Of a stretch of DNA of 64,000 bases, positions 12,201 to 24,800 are shown piece by piece. The number at the start of each line of letters is the position of its first letter. Positions within the stretch are counted from its first letter, which is position 1. The position numbers and the translations under genes were made by a program. The DNA is from Litsea cubeba. Lineage: Eukaryota > Streptophyta > Magnoliopsida > Laurales > Lauraceae. The stretch is from NCBI GenBank assembly GCA_012931725.1, contig CM022948.1, positions 71,827,272-71,891,271 on the forward strand, given 5' to 3'. Below the pieces are notes generated by a model. That model was given only the letters and a program-made list of their open reading frames with translations. It had not been told where the DNA came from and did not search any database.

Positions 12201-15123
12201 ATGCGCTATAATTTCCAAATTTGATGATGCTGGCTATCCACTTGGATTGGAAAGTTGAGATCATCTCATGGAGAGTTTTTTTAATTTTGGGTTCATTCCT
12301 AAAAAATATAGGCTTGCATAGTAGATAGTGCCAGGCAAGTGGTATATAGAAGGGAACATGCTATTGAAAATTTCTCTATTGTGTATGAATACCTCTGTAG
12401 TTAGTGTTGCCCAGACATGCCTGTTTGATTAACGACTCAATGATGGATTTAATCTGTGCCACTGCAGAGAATGGAGAAAGCTGATCTAAGTAGGCGAGCA
12501 TCTAAAAACCATCCAAATCCCATTCCCGTGCTTTCTATCCTTGCTAAGGACATCAGTGATCTGGCCTTCAAGGAAAAGGAGTTATTCAGTCCTTTATTGA
12601 AAAAATGGCATCCTTTAGCTGCGGGCGTGGCTGTTGCAACCCTTCATGCTTGCTATGGGAATGAATTTAAACAGTTTATTTCAGGTGTCTCAGAACTGAC
12701 ACTTGATGCAGTACAAGTGTTGAAATCTGCAGACAAATTGGAGAAAGATCTTGTTCAGATTGTGGTTGCAGATTCAGCAGACAGTGAAGATGGCGGGAAG
12801 ATGATTATTCGTGAGATGCCTCCATATGAGGCTGAATCTGCAATTGCCAATCTGACCAGAGCATGGATAAAGACAAAGGTTGACAGATATAGGCAGCAGA
12901 ATGACAGGAGCTTGCAACAAGAGGTATGCTGAAAATTGCAGATACTTGCTGTTTCTTTAGTCTTGTTCCTCATTCTTCCTGTCAATTGTGTAGCACAGAT
13001 GGCAATACTGTTGCTATTGTTTTACCATATGGAACTGATTAAATTTATTGTAAAGTAGAAGTAAAATATAATGAGTATTTCTGAGAAAGAAGATATCAGA
13101 TAGAATAGATGTGCTTAAGTTTAGTAAATTATATGCAAATAAGATATCTAAAAAGAGATTTTTGGAACAATAGGAAACTGTGAAACAAATTTCATTGGTT
13201 TATATGTGACAAAACACCCCCAAGATTGATAAGGCTAAGACAATGACAATATGTGGCTGCATCATTTGGTGAGTGTTACATATAGTTTTATCATTTGTAG
13301 AATTGGTGTCCAGTGTGATTTACACTCGCAGTTTCTCTGCAATCTTCAATTCAAGTACTCAACTTTATATAATCAAACCAAAATATTGTATATGCCTTTC
13401 TCCTAGCACAAGTGAGCACTCTTCAGTGGAGTAAATTTGAACAATTTATGAGTTTTATGATTCTTGCTTTACCAAGAGCACAAAATGAGAACCACCTTGT
13501 GGGCTCATTTTTTACAACCTATGATCAACCTAACCCCAACACTCACGAACCCCATGCATTGACACTCTCCTCAGATTGGCACACATGTATTGTCCAGTGG
13601 TGGTTCTGAATTATCTTGCTCAGTTATTCTCATATTCTCAGGTTTTCCTCATGTACTCTTCTTCATCCCATTTCTTTCTTGAGTTACTATTTTTATTGTT
13701 AATGAAATGGTATTTCCAAAATGGTTTTATCTGTTTGATTACTGTGTAGAACAAAAAAAAAAAAGGATAATACATGCAAAAGAATCAGTAGCTAAAAATG
13801 AGAATCCAACCACTTACTATATGGTTAGCCCAATGTTCTGTCACGTGGGTTCACCTGCTTGCATTATTTGCCCTGACATAACATCTCTGTACTTTATAGG
13901 ATTGGAACCCTAGGTCAAACAAGGAGAACTTTGCTTCCTCTGCTGAAAAGGTTATGTGCATAGCAGACGAGACTTTTAATGCTTTTTTTCAGCTGCCAAT
14001 ACCAATGCATGCAGTGTTGCTTCCTGATCTAATGACTGGACTTGATAGAAGCCTACAGCAGTATATATTCAAGGCAATATCTGGTTGTGGTATGCTGCAA
14101 CACCTCCTTCCTCCCCACCCCCAGAATTATTTTTTTCAAAATTCTGTCTTTAACCTTAAAATGCGTTTAACATTTCACGTTGTTTGTTTTATAGGAACCC
14201 GGAATACTTACATTCCCACAATGCCTGCATTAACTAGATGTACAACCAAGTCAAAGTTACATGGTGTGTGGAAGAAAAGAGACAAGTCACAAATCTCCCC
14301 ACAGAGGAAATCCCAAGTTGGGACATTGAATGGTGGTGATTCCAGATTAGCAGAGTTATGTGTCCGCATCAATACATTACATCATGTTCAGATTGAATTG
14401 GAGGCCCTGGAGAAGAGGATTGTTAGTTATTTTAGGAATGCAGAATCTGCTCACGTGGACATTGTAAATGGGTTTCAAAACAAGTTTGAGCTCTCCTTAT
14501 CTGCTTGTCAAGAAGGGATCCAACAGTTATGTGAAGCAACTGCTTATAAGTTGGTCTTTCATGACTTGAGTCACGTTTTATGGGATGGTTTGTACGTCGG
14601 AGAGGCAGCATCTTCAAGGATTGAGCCTTTCCGGAAGGAACTTCACACAAACCTCAACCTGATATTTACAACTGTTCATAACAGGGTGCGTAACCGCCTT
14701 ATAACTGCCATTATGAAAGCTTCCTTTGATGGATTCCTACTAGTTCTTCTTGCTGGAGGTCCATCCCGTGCTTTCTGTCTCCATGATTCCCAAATTATAG
14801 AGGATGATTTTGCGATTCTTAAAGATATCTACATGTGTCATGGAGAGGGATTGCCAAAGGAGCTAGTAGACAAGGCCGCGAATCCAGTTAGGAGTGTGCT
14901 TCCTCTCTTCCATTGTCACACTGAGACTCTGATTGAGCAGTTCAGGCGCTCGACCTTAGAGACCTACGGCTCTTCTGCCATTTCCAGCTTTTCATTGCCT
15001 CCAACTTCAGGCCACTGGAATCCGACCGAGCCAAACACAATACTTCGTGTTTTATGTTATCGGAATGATGAAGTGGCTTCCAAGTTTCTTAAGAGGACTT
15101 ACAACTTGCCCAAGAAACTGTGA
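9243..15123 (+). CDS. Plant unc-13 homolog (DUF810 / MUN-domain protein)
   Basis: Exons: 9243-9695, 11179-12036, 12468-12923, 13900-14089, 14195-15123. They join in phase to 961 aa, close to the roughly 990 aa of the Arabidopsis family that includes At2g25800. Family landmarks as I remember them: an N-terminal block with SDSELRETAYEIF (about residues 39-51), VLPLELLQQ at the start of exon 2, YIRSSLRAAFAQ at the exon 2/3 join, AVATLHACYGNE in exon 3, and the C-terminal end YNLPKKL. The family carries MHD/MUN helical domains without C2 domains. It is related to the animal priming factor Munc13, and the paralogue PATROL1 moves a plasma-membrane proton pump to the cell surface, so a role in vesicle tethering or exocytosis is inferred. 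Intron 2 starts with GC. Intron 4 is 105 nt and open in frame. A GAA repeat lies in the leader. The gene converges on STT3A. Confidence 0.95.
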
Positions 15124-17229
15124 CCAGCTTCTGACCCCTTCACAGAGCAGTATGTAGTATGTACATGACACCCGCATGAAACTTCTGGTCTGAGGTGTGA
15201 AGGCATCCAAGTAACACTGCTAAGGAAGATTTCTTTGTTCTTTGTAAATTTCCCGGTCCACTCATTTTCTAGAGAAGGAAAATGATGTAGTTTGTTTTTA
15301 AATAATTACATGCCTTTGGATTGCTCCTGCTGTTGCTGCAATTTTGGTTGACTTCATGAAATTGGAGCCATGGGGGTTCGTGGAGTTGCAATGTACAGGG
15401 AGCAGTTTGAGTACACTGCAACCATTCTTTCATTCTGTGACGATCTATGAAGATTTAAACAGTTTACTATCATCAGTTTTGTTCTTGCGTATTCATTTTC
15501 AGTAATATTGTGTTAAATATCAAGAGATTCAGTACAAGTTTGCAGCCTTTTTTTAACCATATATGTCGGTTCCATTCAGGAGCGTGATTTTCGCACGGAT
15601 TTTAGGTTGATTCTGTTAAAGTCCAGAGTGATAGATGTAAACAGAATGTTTGCATGAAGAATGTCATACATTGAATAATTCGGTAGCTCCGCTCCGCAAA
15701 AAGAACCTGCATATGTTCCTTGCTCGTGCAGAGTTTCTGGCTTTTTAGCCAATTCGTGGTAGCCATATATGTATGTGTGCATACGCTCAACCAAGTGAAC
15801 TTATATTTACAGGTTACCCATAAACCAAGTGAACTGCAAATGGTTCGGTCCTCTTGCTCTTTAGAATTAAATATGGCATTGATCGAGTTCTAATAGCCAT
15901 ATGCACTGGCCTACTCTTTTTCACAACTTCCAATTCATCATCTGATTACCTTAAACGTATCCTCTCACTCAATGTACCCTAGTAGACGGTCATTTTTTGC
16001 ACATCTCTCTCTCTCATTCTAAAGTGCCTTGCTGCATTGAGGTATTTGATTGTCCTGCAACGTGGTTCTATTCCCTTTCAACAGGAGTGGCAGTTCTCAG
16101 TCACGTGACTGCCCAGGATTTGGACTGTGAGTATGCCACCTTTTTCTACTTGTGCAAGCTTCTTCCCCACTTGTGTATGCCTTATTCCCGCACAAGCGGG
16201 GCTGTCTTTCTGTGTGTGTGTGCAGGCTCTCTCTTGAGTCTCAGCCCCCTTGGCTGGGTTACAAAAAAAAAAAAAAAGACAGACAGGTAGTCAGCATGAA
16301 AGTTTGAACTCTACCACATTAAACTAAGCTACCTTCTATTTAAGGGCTTATTTGTGTAACAGCAGAGGAAACCCAGGTTCCTCTTCCATTGAAAAATGCA
16401 AGTCTTAACTGGGAAGGTCAGACATGGGTTTCTTATCATGAGCGGAAAAATCCCACAAAAATATGAATTTTCGGTGGAAAATCCATTGGCACCAAACAAT
16501 GAAAAGGCAAATGCATAGAATAAAGCTTTCAGTTTCCACAGAAATGGGCCTGCACAAAAGTGCCCTAAAGGTGGTGCCTTACGTCATCCAGAATCAATAG
16601 AGGGAAATGATGATGATGATTGTTACAAGAAATAGAAATAGAAAGGGAGGAAAGGGGAAAAAATGATGCTGATCCTATATATCAAAAGCGATGATCATCA
16701 AAAGAAAAATTACTTACCAGCTACTACCCCTGAACTTAAAAATGGGGCATCACATCCAAAAACACGTTGCCATTTATTGGCATTTGAGGCCCCATCCATT
16801 TTGTATCTTATTTACTAGCCTCCGGAAGGAAGAAAAGGATTTGCATAAATCTGTTGGCCATGATTACACCAAGCTCTTAATCTGTCATCCAAAATCTTGC
16901 ATTTGAAGATAATTGAAGACACATGGATGTGCCATCTTACAACCCTTCACCACCAAAAACAGTTAATGCATATAGCATCCACTAATGCAGAAATTTCTTT
17001 CAGCAGCTTCTGCTTGGAAACCATGCAAGGACTGTAAAATTGGCTTTTTCCTTAAATAAATGCAGTAATCAGAACTAAAATGATACAAGGTGTAAGACTG
17101 TAAGAGACTACAAAATCCATTCATGTACCTCTAAAAGGCACAATGACCTATTTGCCTCTGAAGTCCCTCTTATAGAGGAGCTCACACATGTAATATTAAG
17201 TAACCTGAGATGCATGCATAACTGGATCC
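15124..17229. other. Convergent spacer between the unc-13 homolog and STT3A
   Basis: This holds the 3' untranslated regions of two convergent genes. I see no conserved coding exon. A possible retroelement 3' end with an A15 tail lies at about 16190-16277. Short open frames here (for example 15997-16290) have no recognisable domain. Confidence 0.6.
16190..16277 (+). repeat. SINE-like 3' end with poly(A)
   Basis: A block running through GCTCTCTCTTGAGTCTCAGC and ending CTGGGTTAC plus A15 (16262-16276) closely resembles 60637-60678, where GGGCTCTCTTGGGTCTCAGC leads to GGGGTAC and an A/T-rich tail. Two dispersed copies that share a 3' end and an A-rich tail suggest a short non-LTR retroelement. 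I could not place the 5' ends or target-site duplications. Confidence 0.4.
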
Positions 17230-20200
17230 TTAGTGCCATGGATTTTTCTTCTTTCCATCCCGTTTTACATTGGTTGGGCTTGATTTAGAACCCTGCAGGA
17301 GATGAAAGGCAGAGTTAGAAAATTTCACCATAACCAATTACAGGATATGAAGCAGGAATGTTAATGGACCTCAATAACTAACCCGGTCCCCCAAAGAACC
17401 CAACCCAAAAACCAAGATATGGTTTCTCTTTTTTCTGCGTTTTTTTTTTGGGACCCCAATGGTGTCCGGTTCAGTCAGGCAGGCGCTTGTCCCCGAGTAA
17501 AATATATTTTTTTCATGTTTAGTTGGTAAAGTGAGGGCGAGCCTTGGCGCAACGGTAGAGTTGCTCCTTTGGTGACCTCGAGGTCACGGGTTCGAGGCGT
17601 GGAAACAGCCTCTTTGCAAAAATGCAAGGGTAAGGCTGCGTACACATGCGCCCACCCTCCCCCTACCCCCGCTTAGCCGGGGAGCACTTTGTGCACCGGG
17701 TGAGCATGTTTAGTTGGTAAAGTGAATTGAACTCACAACTTCAAGATTGCAGCCGTAAGCACCTTTCACTGTGACGCAGGGGCTTGTCCCCGAGTAAAAT
17801 ATATAAACATAATATTTTTTTATACAAAATATGTATTAATGAACATCCCAATATATTGAAACCAGAACTCACAGGAGCTTATCCCCACAACCCAATAATT
17901 TTTGAGTTCAAGTCTCCTACTATTATCTCATGTATAATTTTTTTTGTATCTATCTTTTCAGCCAGGTCATCTGGGTCAAGTCCAGGTCCAGCTATCTAAA
18001 CTGGTCCAGATCCAGGTCCACCATGGACCCAACCCACTATAATCCCTATGTAGAAGTGAAGTTCTGACGTACTGATTTTGATTTCTTTGTCTTTCCCCGG
18101 ATCCTATTCTTTGGCGGCTTCAACTTGTAAATGCGCATCATCCAGTGATGTGATGTGAATACCTGAATTGCAACACCTTAAACATGAGTTGAAATATCAC
18201 TATAACAACAACAAAGAAATATCATACAAAACTTCAAAAGCACAAACTTCCACCAAAAATTGATAAAGTTTCAAATATCTGACCTCCTCAAAGTGAGTAA
18301 GCTTGAAGTATTTCTTGCCAATCTCTGTCCGCCTTACTCTATCAAAGGCCTTACCATCTGTCTCCACAAATCTAAAAGAAAAAAAAATAGAGATAAAATT
18401 GAAAACTGAAGTGAGAAAATAAAAACTAAAAATGAATGGAGAAACTATTAGTGAGAGACTTGAATATGCAAGCTGACCTGTAATATGACAGTTTATACAT
18501 CAGGCAATTAAGCATTGTTGGAGTCGCTTGAGAATCTATCCGGTACTGACCATCCCTCTTCAACAAAACAGCATATAGAAACAGTTACCACTAACAGCTG
18601 ATGAACATCTAAAATCCCTAACAAAAGGTTCAAGGAAAGATAGCCCTGTGTATTTTTGTAGATGGTAGCTGCTATAAATAATCAATTAACTGGATGAAGG
18701 AAAAAGTATTATCTATAAAAGAAGATTGGAATGGAGAAAAAGAATTCATGTAGCCGACCCCAACATAGTTGGGACAAGGCTTTGATGATGATGATGACAT
18801 TAGTCTCATATCATACAAACACTTATCCAAGTCTTGAGTATGTATTCAGTAGTCAGTACACAGTGGCTATCACCAAAAGTCATGTTTCAGGATAGATTGG
18901 AATGGAGAAATAGAATTCATGTAGCCAACTCCAACATAGGTGGGACAAGGCTTTGATGATTATGATGATTACATTAGTATCATATCATACAAACACTTAT
19001 CCAAGTCTTGAGCATGTATTCAGTACACAGTGCATTCACCAGAAATCATGTTTCAGAAAATGCCACATTGGGTATGCCACCATCTTACAAAGTGAGACTA
19101 CATATCATGCATGCATTTACATATGTGCTTTCACAATCTATTGCAAAAATTCCTGCTCATCTTGTAATCTTCTTGCATAAAATTCTGAATTGAATTTCCA
19201 TTTACTATTATAAAAAAGATTCACAACACATTGACAGTAGAAAGTAAGAACCAACCTACAAATATATATATATATATATAACATGTCAAACAAAATAGCT
19301 TTGCTTGAATATCACTTACAAGATAATCAGGTTCCTTAATATGTGGAAATACACCCCCTCCAATACGAACCATCCACAGGAACTTATTGATATCATCACT
19401 TGGGTAGCCAACTAGACCTGTAAAATCACATTTCTTCCACAATCATTTTCATCAACTAGGAGCTGCAATTATAGATGTTTGTTAAAAAACACAAGAAACA
19501 AACCTCCAAAAACTACGAGAACATATTTCACATCCAAAGAGTTGAAAATCTCCCAGGCTGCCTTCTCTGGAGAAGACATCGCGGTACCAACGGTAGCAAT
19601 GTGGGTGTTATTCCATGTATTATTATCAACTATGACGGTACGATTAGCCATTGCAGTTGTTTGGTAACCATAGTCCCACCAAGATGCAACCTACACACAG
19701 GACTCAATAAATAGTCAGAAACTAGGAAGGCATACAGTTGACAAGCTACCCACAACATAAACAATTATGAAACCAATCATCTTTTCATCCTATAAACCAG
19801 AAATGTAACAGCTTCAAAATAATAAGTTTATCGCACTGGGTCCAAATGTCAAAAATCATTATCATCAACATCTCCCATCCGGGGTAAGCATTGTGACTTC
19901 TACATTCAATTCAAATCTATATTAATCTATTATAGACCACATATATGAACAATTTTCTCATTGACCACATACCCATATGAAAAGGACCAATTTGTCTTGT
20001 GCTACCATCAATATATAGGATTTGATGTAAGTTGCTCAAATACTTTTGAGAAGAACCAGGATCTGTTCTGGTATGATAAGCAAAGGTGCACAGAATTCTT
20101 AATGAAGGACAAATCATTTCACGACAAGCTTCTGTAATTGATTGGTTATTGTGTAAAGATGGTGATTAAGTTAGTGTAAACCAATTAACATCCACAAGTT

Positions 20201-21857
20201 GACTTTTGTGAATCCATATCTTCAAAATCCATTTTACACAGTTCGAGTAACACGTATTCTGACACGTGGAACAACAAAGATTCAGTCGAAATGCTCTTCT
20301 TCATTCAAAAGGAGACTTGCAGTGCACAGACTAGATTGCTTGTCAGGATTAAGCATTGAAAATGTGTGGCATAGGTATATGATGGTGTTAACTGTCAATT
20401 ATCAAACAGAACCATGTATCTCACATTCTGAGCGTTGAGAATAAGAAGATTACATGAGAAATATGAGGATAGCACAAAGATAGTTCTTAAAGAAACATAT
20501 ATTAACTCTTGCCAATCATCATCGTATTAGCATCCTATTCCTATCTGAGGTTGGCTGAGTTCTATTTTTCTCAAAGCAGAACTAGGAATATTTCAGCAAG
20601 TTTTTTATACCAAGCAGCCAGTCTGATGCAACAACCTCAAACATAAAGAAAGGGACAATCTCTAAGGCAGACAAATGAATGGACTGGGGCTATAAAACAG
20701 GAACCATCAACATAGGCTATCAGAAAGAAACAATTTACAAGGGCCCATCAACAAGGGAGATCAAAAGGGACCATCTTTTAACCCTTCATGTGCATCATAA
20801 TTAGATGATGAAACACCTTGCTATCTTAAGGATGCATTGGGGAACAACCAAGTGTTCCATGTGGCTTGTGGAATTCACAGCATACTTTTTCATTGGGCAG
20901 CATTTATTTGATGCAGTGATGAAAACAGGAGGGAGAGACCAAGATAGATCCACAGGCCCCTCCCCTTTCAGACCGAAAAATCGCCAAAGAAGTGGATTTT
21001 GGCAGCACTTTTCCATGATTCCGCAGAAATGTCGCAGCACAAACATGCGTTAAGGGTCAAAGATTTTGCATGACGGTGCTAAAAGAACCTATAATCTGCA
21101 AAATCTTCGTGTGCATTCACCTCTCGCCGTATTACGGTGAGAGCTTCCAGCAGGCCCACCTTATGATCCATTCACACGCACAGGACCCCTTGATAGTCAC
21201 CCCACTATGGGGTTTGAACCCACTCTGTATGCCTTCTCACTATAAACCCCTACATGCCTTATATAAGGCTTGAAACCCTAAAAAATCCTAATTGAAAGAC
21301 TCCTAATCCTACGAGGTATAGGCCTAAGTAGTATAGACCCCCTACTAGGTTTGGACTTGGATTGGCCCACAAAAATTTGGCTCAAAAACTGATCATATCC
21401 TGTAATTTTTAGTACAGAATTTCTTGGAATTGCAGATAAACCCCCTGCTTTCTCTGTTTTATCAAAAAAGTCCCCAAAATAATTTTTTTATGAAATAGTT
21501 GGGACTGTTTGGAGTGTGAATCTTAGTTAATTCCAGATCCAACCTTTGCAGGCCTTCATAGAGCTCTCATAATGCTACATAAATTCCTTGGCAAGCAAGT
21601 TGTGTTCTTCATCTATGTCGTCATCAAATTGGCATCCACATGGAAGAGGTAGACAATGACGAGAAGAAGAAGATACCCTACAGGCACAGGGATGAAAGAT
21701 GAAGAGGAAGAAGACAATACAGGCACAGAGATGAAAGATGAAGAGGAAGGTGGGCAGATCTTTCCAATTGCCTTTTTGTGCACTCACTCTAATAGGGTTC
21801 AGGCTTCAGACCAACCAAAACACCATGCACCCCCACGCCCTGTCCTTCCCCACCCAC

Positions 21858-21888
<31 letters not shown>

Positions 21889-24800
21889 AAAAAGAACAAT
21901 GAATTCGGTTAATTCTGGAATAAGAGCAATAGAGAATGAGATTTACCTTATCATCCACATCAGTATTATGGCGCAACCAAGCATATGCTTCTCGGAAATC
22001 ATCAAAAACATGCAATCCATCATTTGAATAAGATGTCAGAACAATTGAAGGAGCTGAATAGGCTTCTGCAGCTGCCCAGACACAATGAACCTGCAAAAAT
22101 GAATTTCTTAACATTTACTAAAAGGTTTATTGGAAGGTGTGAAATTGGGCAGTGAAACATTATACAAACAAGAAAAATTTATTTACCATAAATGCATTCC
22201 AGAGTAAAGATGTGGAATCAACAAATAGAATATAAGCATAACTACAAATGGAAACTGTGTCACGTGGCCCATGCTGATGATATTATACACAGTAGAAAAG
22301 AGATTTTGCATACCACATAAAAAGCACCCATTATAACAAGTAAGAGAATAGCAATGGCAGATGTCTCCAAAGGTAAGACCAGAAGCCTCTTCTCAGCTTT
22401 AGATTTAACCGGAACCTTTTCAACATTTTCTTTTTCCTTTTTCTTGTTCTTTCTTGAGGGTCGTTCCTTTATACTGTCTTCAGGTTTATCGCTGGTGGAC
22501 TGTTTATCAGCCTTCAGTCCATCATTTTGAGGTGCGACACTTCCAGAAGTGATATCCCCTGCCTTAAAGTTCAATAGCATAACCCAGAATGTTAGTTTGG
22601 AAGCTGAAAAGCTAAGTGAACAAACAATTGTAAGCATGCAGAGCAGCAGAGGTGACAAGAAAAAAATAGGGCTTACACCGGAAGCTCTCTCTAGCAATCC
22701 AGATAATTGAAATTTTACAGACCGCGTGAAAACATCAAAGGCCTCCGAAAGAGCAATTCCAGACATAATGCATGCAGCTGGAGCTAGTACAAGCATAAGA
22801 CGCACCTAGAAAACCAGTATGGAAGTATAATGGCAAGAATTATAAAAGAAAATTAGCAGGAGAGTGAGAAACTAATTTGAGCCATCAAAGTTCTCACCAT
22901 GACTCCTGAAAAATATACTGAAGTTACTATATAGAGGACCACAAAGGAGCTTGCATCAGATAAGGGTAGAAAGCACGCCTACACAAAGACGTGAAGAATA
23001 AGAACTTAGCACCACAAGAAAATGAGATAACTTTGACATTGAATTAGAAAAATATAATGTCACAATACAGTTTTCATAGAGCAAAAGGCCCAATGGAAAA
23101 GCATAATTGAATTAGAAATGGAACGTATGCATCATTAATCGAAGATGATAATCTACAGTTTAAGAAAATATCAGGAAAGAAAAACAGATATTGAGCATAA
23201 AAAATACCAAGGAAATTTCCAAAAAAAATAAATGAAAACCAAATCGATTTAATGCTGTACAGTATAAGATCAATTAATATTCTCAATGCTTCGCATAAAG
23301 GGAACTGCCATTCAGGACAAAATTCAGCTGAAGCTATGGCAAACATTTTTTTATCAATAGATTGGATAAAAATTATCATCGCCTCTGTGATGTTGTCAAT
23401 GACATCAGCTTTATAGTTTAACACAGTTAAATATGAGGAAATAAAACCCCTATTACACAAAAGAAAGTTGCCAGCGACAGTACAAACTTGAATGCTCAAA
23501 GTATGAGAAAATACTAAAACATAACAAATATAGATCATGTTTAAACCATATAAGCCATTCGGCAAGTCTACTTTTGGGTCTCTTTGACTTCAAAACTGAT
23601 TCAAATAGATGTTTGAGTGTTCTAGACTAAATTTAGCAAGCTTCATAAGAATGTCTAATTCAATCATCCTTAAGACCTTTTGCCTATTTTTCAAAAAAAG
23701 TTAAACAAAAAGTGACTTTTTCAAATAGACATGAATGTCTAAAGCAATCAGAGAACTTTTGTTTTTTCTTTGACAAGTTTGCCCATATAACTTTAATAAT
23801 TTGACAAAAAAAAAAATTTATTGGAGGGTCAAGACTTGAAAATCCTTATAATTTGACAAGCTCTTTTTTGCTTTGGGGAGAGGTGGGGTGGGGGGAGGGG
23901 CGCGTGGGTGGGTGGGTTCCCTTATAACTTTTATAGTATGACAAATTTGCTTTACTAAACTGTCAATTGTAAAAGGATCTGATAGAAACAGATCTAATCA
24001 GATCAGACTTCCCAAACAGGTAAGCAAAAATTAAAGATTGCAGTCAATTGTAAAAGGGTCTGATAGAAACAGCTCTATTTCAAACAGATCTAATCAGATC
24101 AGACTTGCCAAACAGGTAAAAATTAAAGATTGCAAAACCCCTCCGCCCCCCCCCCAACACCACACCAAACCCCACAAAAAAAAAAAAAAAAAACTCCATA
24201 ACTTTCTTACAAAAGTGCGTTTGAATAGTTAGTTTGCTTTTGTCTATGATGTGAATGGGCCAGACTATGCAAATGGGGCTGCTCCCCATTACTAAAATGG
24301 GGCTGCAACCATGCATCCTATTAATTATTTTGTGCTTTGTTCGTTTCAGATAGAAGTCTTGGCAGAATAAAGAAAGGAAATACAACTAAAATTGAAAAGA
24401 CTACGCCTTACTTTACAAATGTGATTAGGACAAAAGATCTCAGGATGATACTTGACTTTAGCTAGAGGGAAAAATTACTTCACTGAGAGAGCTCAGAGAA
24501 TTCAAATTATTCCCAACTCTTCAAATGCATCTAGATGTGGCTGTAAGAGCTATGGCTGAATATTTGTTATATTTCCTCATTTAATTGAGTTGAACTTTGA
24601 AAGTAAGCACATGGCTGATGATTGAATTACATTTTTTTATTCTTTATTTTTTTCCTGTTGTTTACTACAACCATACCAAAGAGAGAGAGAAAATCAGTAC
24701 TTCAAATAAACAGGCCCATTCCACTTGTATTAACATTTTATATGGCTGCTTGAACCACCTATACAAGCAACTTTGGGTAGATACTTACAATAATTCCAGC

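Noticed and set aside
17541..17610. tRNA-like sequence with A and B boxes
   Set aside because: It lacks a proper acceptor stem and is embedded in a 170-bp unit with SINE 3' sequence and 21-bp target duplications, so it is a SINE head and not a tRNA gene.
22260..22805. Continuous 181-codon reading through STT3A exons 15 and 16
   Set aside because: The middle 40 codons are intron 15: they have splice signals, do not fit the family, and are strongly hydrophobic. The read-through tail after 22314 is also intronic.
23074..23565. 163-codon hydrophobic open frame on the - strand
   Set aside because: It lies in AT-rich STT3A intron 13, and its apparent membrane segments come from T-rich codons. Exons 13 and 14 join in phase without it.
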